34,118 nt of DNA from Planctomycetota bacterium (GTDB lineage: Bacteria; Planctomycetota; Phycisphaerae; Sedimentisphaerales; Anaerobacaceae): contig JALORE010000053.1 in assembly GCA_025459125.1 (NCBI GenBank), forward strand, positions 1-34,118, read 5' to 3'. How positions within the stretch are numbered: position 1 is the stretch's first letter; each line of letters starts with the position of its first letter. Positions 31,220 through 34,118 of the stretch are shown here, piece by piece. The notes under the pieces were generated by a model, which ran no database searches, had not been told where the DNA came from, and saw nothing but the letters and a program-made list of their open reading frames with translations. The translations under genes and the position numbers were made by a program.

Positions 31220-31699
31220 ATGGCAGAGACAATCGCGTTCACACTCAATGACAAACCGGTCAGCGTGACCACGGAGGGTCAGAGGCCCCTCTTGTGGGTC
31301 CTGCGGACCGACCTCGGTCTGACGGGCACCAAAGCCGGCTGCGGCCAGGCCCACTGCGGCGCGTGCACCGTCCTGGTGGACAACAAGGCCGTCCGCTCCT
31401 GCGTCTACCCGGTGCGCAACGCCAACGGCCGCGAGGTCCGCACCATCGAAGGACTGGCGAAGAACGGCGAATTGCACCCGCTGCAGAAAGCCTTCGTCGA
31501 GCACGATGCCCTGCAATGCGGGTTCTGCACGCCCGGCATGATCCTGACCGCGTACAGCCTGCTCCAGCAGAATCCCGAGCCCACGCGGGAGGAGATCATC
31601 CAGGGCATGGACCGCAACCTGTGCCGGTGCGGGGCGCACACCCGGATCATCGACGCCATCCAGTCCGCCGCCAAGGCGATGAAAGGAGGGAAGTCCTGA
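31220..31699 (+). CDS. IorA-like [2Fe-2S] subunit of molybdenum hydroxylase, copy 2
   Basis: A 159-residue paralog of the copy 1 small subunit, equal in length and nearly identical over the first 30 residues. All eight cluster cysteines are kept (GCGQAHCGACTVLV, VRSC, QCGFCTPGM, NLCRCGAH). Differences cluster near the first cluster (Lys-Ala-Gly versus Lys-Phe-Gly before Cys41, and His-Cys-Gly-Ala versus Asp-Cys-Gly-Thr), which may tune partner choice or redox potential. The stop overlaps the next ATG as TGATG. Confidence 0.95.
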   Translation: MAETIAFTLNDKPVSVTTEGQRPLLWVLRTDLGLTGTKAGCGQAHCGACTVLVDNKAVRSCVYPVRNANGREVRTIEGLAKNGELHPLQKAFVEHDALQCGFCTPGMILTAYSLLQQNPEPTREEIIQGMDRNLCRCGAHTRIIDAIQSAAKAMKGGKS

Positions 31700-33852
31700 T
31701 GAACGACAACGAACTTCTCAACCTCGATTTCACCGACATCAGATTCGACCCCATGTTGTCCCGCCGCGATCTGCTGAAAGCCCTCGGCGGCGGAATCTTC
31801 ATCTTCTTCTGTGTGGGCGAGCCGTCCACCCTGGAGGCCCAGGGCCGCGGACGCAGCTACCCCGAGGACTTCAACGCCTATCTGCGGATCGGCCCCGATG
31901 GCCGGGTCACCTGCTACAGCGGCAAGATCGAGCAGGGCCAGGGCGTCATCACCTCGCTGGCCCAGATGCTGGCCGATGAGATCGATGTCAGCCTCGAGTC
32001 GGTCGATATGGTAATGGGCGATACCTCCGTATGTCCCTGGGACATGGGGACCTTCGGCTCGATGAGCACGCGGTTCTTCGGTCCACCCCTGCGCGCGGCC
32101 GGCGCGGAGGCCCGGCGGGTCCTGCTGGAACTAGCCGCCGAGCAACTCAAAGTGCCTCAGGACCAGCTGGTTGCCGAGAACGGCGTGATCTATGACAAAC
32201 AGCGGCAGGACAAACGCGTCACCTACGGCGCTCTAGCCCAGGGAAAGACGATGGCCCGGCGGGCCGGGGAGAAACCTGTCCTGAAGAACCCGTCTCAGTT
32301 CAAGGTGATGAACAAGTCCTTCCTGCGGCGGGACTCGGTCGAGAAAGTGACCGGTAAGGCCCTCTACGCCGGCGACATCCGGCTGCCGGGCATGCTGTAC
32401 GCCAAGATTCTCCGCCCCCCGGCCCACGGCGCCAAACTCAAGAAAGTGGACACCTCCGCCGCAGAGAAGATCGAGGGTGTCACCGTCGTCCGCGACGGCG
32501 ATCTGATCGCGGTCCTGCACAAGAATCCCGACCAGGCGACGGAAGCCCTCGCGAAAGTCTCCGCAGAGTTCGAGTCCTCGCCCCTCAAGGTCGATGACCA
32601 GACCATTTTCGATCACCTGCTCCAGCAGGCCGGCAAGGGTGGCAACCCGACGGCCCAGGGTGGCAACCTCCAGGAAGGCGAGAAGCTGGCGGAAGTCGTC
32701 GTCGAGCAGACCTACCTGGACGGCTATAAGGCCCACGCCGCGATGGAGACCCATACGGCCCTGGCCCACGTCGAAGGCAACAAGGCCACCGTCTGGATCT
32801 CCACCCAGACGCCCTTCCCAACGAAGGACCAGATTGTGAAGGTGCTCGGCTTCGGCCCCGACGATGTGCGGGTCATCACGCCCTTTGTCGGCGGCGGTTT
32901 CGGCGGCAAGAGCTCCGGCCAGCAGGCCATCGAGGCCGCCCGGCTGGCCAAGGCCGCCGGCAAGCCGGTCCAGGTCGCCTGGAGCCGGGAGGAGGAGTTC
33001 TTCTATGACACCTTCCGCCCGGCGGCGGTCGTCAAGATCAAGTCCGGCATGACCAAGGCCGGCAAAGCGGTGCTGTGGGACTACGCGGTCTACTACGCCG
33101 GCTCACGCGGCGCGCCGCAGTTCTACGACATCCCGCACCATCGCACGCTGGCCATCGGCGGCGGTTTCGGCGGCGAGAGCGCGCATCCGTTCGCCACCGG
33201 CGCCTGGCGGGCCCCCGGCAATAATACCAACTGCTTCGCCCGCGAGTCCCAGATCGACATCATGGCGGCCCAGGCCAAAATGGACCCGATCGAGTTTCGC
33301 CTGAAGAACCTCAAAGACCCCCGCGCGATCCGCGTCCTCAAGGCGGCCGCCGAGAAGTTCGGCTGGAAGCCGGCCCCCGCCCCGAGCGGTCGGGGTCTGG
33401 GCGTCGCCGTCGGCACCGACTCCGACACCTTCGTGGCGGAGATCGCCGAGGTCGAGGTGGATAAGAGAACGGGACGGGTCCAGGTCCAGCGCGTCCTCTG
33501 CGTCCAGGACATGGGCCTGGTGATCAACCCCCAGGGCGCGACCATCCAGGTCGAAGGCTGCATCCAGATGGGACTCGGCTACACCCTGACCGAGGACATC
33601 CACTTCAAAGACGGCATGATCCTCGACCGCAACTTCGACACGTACGAGCTGCCCCGCTTCTCATCGCTGCCGAAGATCGAGACGGTCCTGCTCGACCTGA
33701 AGGACGAGCCCGCCCACGGCGGCGGCGAGCCGGCCATTATCATTGTCGGCGCCGTGGTCGCCAACGCCATCCACGACGCCACCGGCGCCCGGCTCCTCCA
33801 GTTGCCCATGACCCCCGAGCGCGTCCGCAAAGCCATCGCGGCGACGGCGTAG
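31699..33852 (+). CDS. IorB-like molybdopterin-binding subunit, copy 2
   Basis: A 717-residue paralog of copy 1; ATG 31699 follows GGAGGGAAG. The Tat motif is at the same place (SRRDLLKALGGGIFIFFCVG, residue 21). Cofactor motifs are FGSMSTRFFGPPLRAAGAEA, FVGGGFGGKS (about 394), WRAPGN (about 503) and GGGEPA (Glu about 677). Two segments differ from copy 1: an extra IGGGFGGES stretch before HPFATG, and a longer loop GKGGNPTAQGGNLQEGEKL near residue 315. The active-site side residues (FGSMSTRFF versus WGSTSTRGF) also differ, so the substrates are probably related but not identical. Downstream only repeats are seen, and no partner cytochrome is encoded within the window. Confidence 0.93.
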   Translation: MNDNELLNLDFTDIRFDPMLSRRDLLKALGGGIFIFFCVGEPSTLEAQGRGRSYPEDFNAYLRIGPDGRVTCYSGKIEQGQGVITSLAQMLADEIDVSLESVDMVMGDTSVCPWDMGTFGSMSTRFFGPPLRAAGAEARRVLLELAAEQLKVPQDQLVAENGVIYDKQRQDKRVTYGALAQGKTMARRAGEKPVLKNPSQFKVMNKSFLRRDSVEKVTGKALYAGDIRLPGMLYAKILRPPAHGAKLKKVDTSAAEKIEGVTVVRDGDLIAVLHKNPDQATEALAKVSAEFESSPLKVDDQTIFDHLLQQAGKGGNPTAQGGNLQEGEKLAEVVVEQTYLDGYKAHAAMETHTALAHVEGNKATVWISTQTPFPTKDQIVKVLGFGPDDVRVITPFVGGGFGGKSSGQQAIEAARLAKAAGKPVQVAWSREEEFFYDTFRPAAVVKIKSGMTKAGKAVLWDYAVYYAGSRGAPQFYDIPHHRTLAIGGGFGGESAHPFATGAWRAPGNNTNCFARESQIDIMAAQAKMDPIEFRLKNLKDPRAIRVLKAAAEKFGWKPAPAPSGRGLGVAVGTDSDTFVAEIAEVEVDKRTGRVQVQRVLCVQDMGLVINPQGATIQVEGCIQMGLGYTLTEDIHFKDGMILDRNFDTYELPRFSSLPKIETVLLDLKDEPAHGGGEPAIIIVGAVVANAIHDATGARLLQLPMTPERVRKAIAATA

Positions 33853-33878
33853 CCGCCGAGGAATCGATCGGCAAATCC

Positions 33879-33933
33879 GGGTGGCAACGTCCGGGTGGCA
33901 GCGGCAAGCGGAGTCTTCGGAGCTTGCCGATGG
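33879..33933. repeat. GGGTGGCA left-half elements (second 'empty site')
   Basis: A short fragment GGGTGGCAACG (33879-33889) is followed at 33893 by GGGTGGCAGCGGCAAG, then CGGAGTCTTCGGAG and CTTGCCGATGG. GCGGAGTCTTCGGAG is the uninterrupted complement of the site split at 31013. Confidence 0.8.
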
Positions 33934-34028
33934 TCAACGTATCGGCACGCTGTCGAAGTCGATCGGCAACGGTCCCGACCTGAGACCCCGCCAGTCAGCA
34001 GCACTGGAACAGAGCCACTGCTCCGTCC

Positions 34029-34118
34029 GGGTGGCAGCGGCAAGCGGAGTCTTCGGAGCTTGCCGATGGCGTCCTTGCCTGTCCCACGAGCCAGCGGCAA
34101 GCTGCGCTTGCCGCTGCC
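34029..34118. repeat. GGGTGGCA element reaching the window end (third 'empty site')
   Basis: GGGTGGCAGCGGCAAG, then GCGGAGTCTTCGGAG uninterrupted, then AGCCAGCGGCAAG and a right end CTTGCCGCTGCC cut by the window edge. Positions 33934-34028 show nothing recognisable. Confidence 0.85.

Overview
This is a gene-rich, high-GC bacterial segment that looks like a chromosome fragment of a Planctomycetota member, possibly Phycisphaerae-like. That placement is inferred from gene content: DUF1080 (3-keto-disaccharide hydrolase) proteins, a Tat-signal Gfo/Idh oxidoreductase, a secreted PQQ-repeat protein, a secreted ADP-ribosylglycohydrolase-fold protein, a GH42-like protein with a Tat-like start, and a short sigma-70-type factor. 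There are no rRNA or tRNA genes, transposases, phage genes or CRISPR arrays. Long open frames opposite real genes are GC-driven shadows.

Positions 1-22500 are mostly a minus-strand bank of exported carbohydrate-related genes: a TolB-like propeller protein cut by the window edge, a six-hairpin glycosidase-like protein, a PQQ-repeat protein, a Gfo/Idh oxidoreductase, a parallel beta-helix protein, an ADP-ribosylglycohydrolase-like protein, a DUF1080-ThuA fusion, a GH42-like hydrolase, a small membrane protein, a metallo-beta-lactamase-fold hydrolase, a second DUF1080 protein and a sigma factor. Three plus-strand genes interrupt it: a broken subtilase, a secreted nitrilase-family amidohydrolase and an M29-like aminopeptidase.

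Positions 22617-33852 form a molybdenum-cofactor module. A tightly packed minus-strand operon encodes an XdhC-like chaperone, a MocA-like nucleotidyltransferase, MoeA, MoaA, MoaC and a MOSC-MogA fusion. Divergent from it lie two tandem paralogous gene pairs for IorAB-type molybdenum hydroxylases (a two-[2Fe-2S] small subunit plus a Tat-signal molybdopterin subunit). Each pair follows a similar leader of about 100 bases. The operon can plausibly make, cytosylate, sulfurate and insert the cofactor into both enzymes. No FAD subunit or cytochrome subunit is present and the substrate is unknown.

The most unusual content is a dense set of dispersed palindromic elements. The main family (outer arm GGGTGGCAGCGGCAAG) occurs about a dozen times in intergenic DNA, in two subfamilies whose arm differences are base-pair compensated. 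A second palindrome family sits inside one member, while three 'empty' versions of the same site exist in the window. Two further palindromes lie in frame inside genes: one adds about 22 residues to the MocA-like enzyme and one sits in the linker of the MOSC-MogA fusion. This looks like an active or recently active non-autonomous palindrome system.
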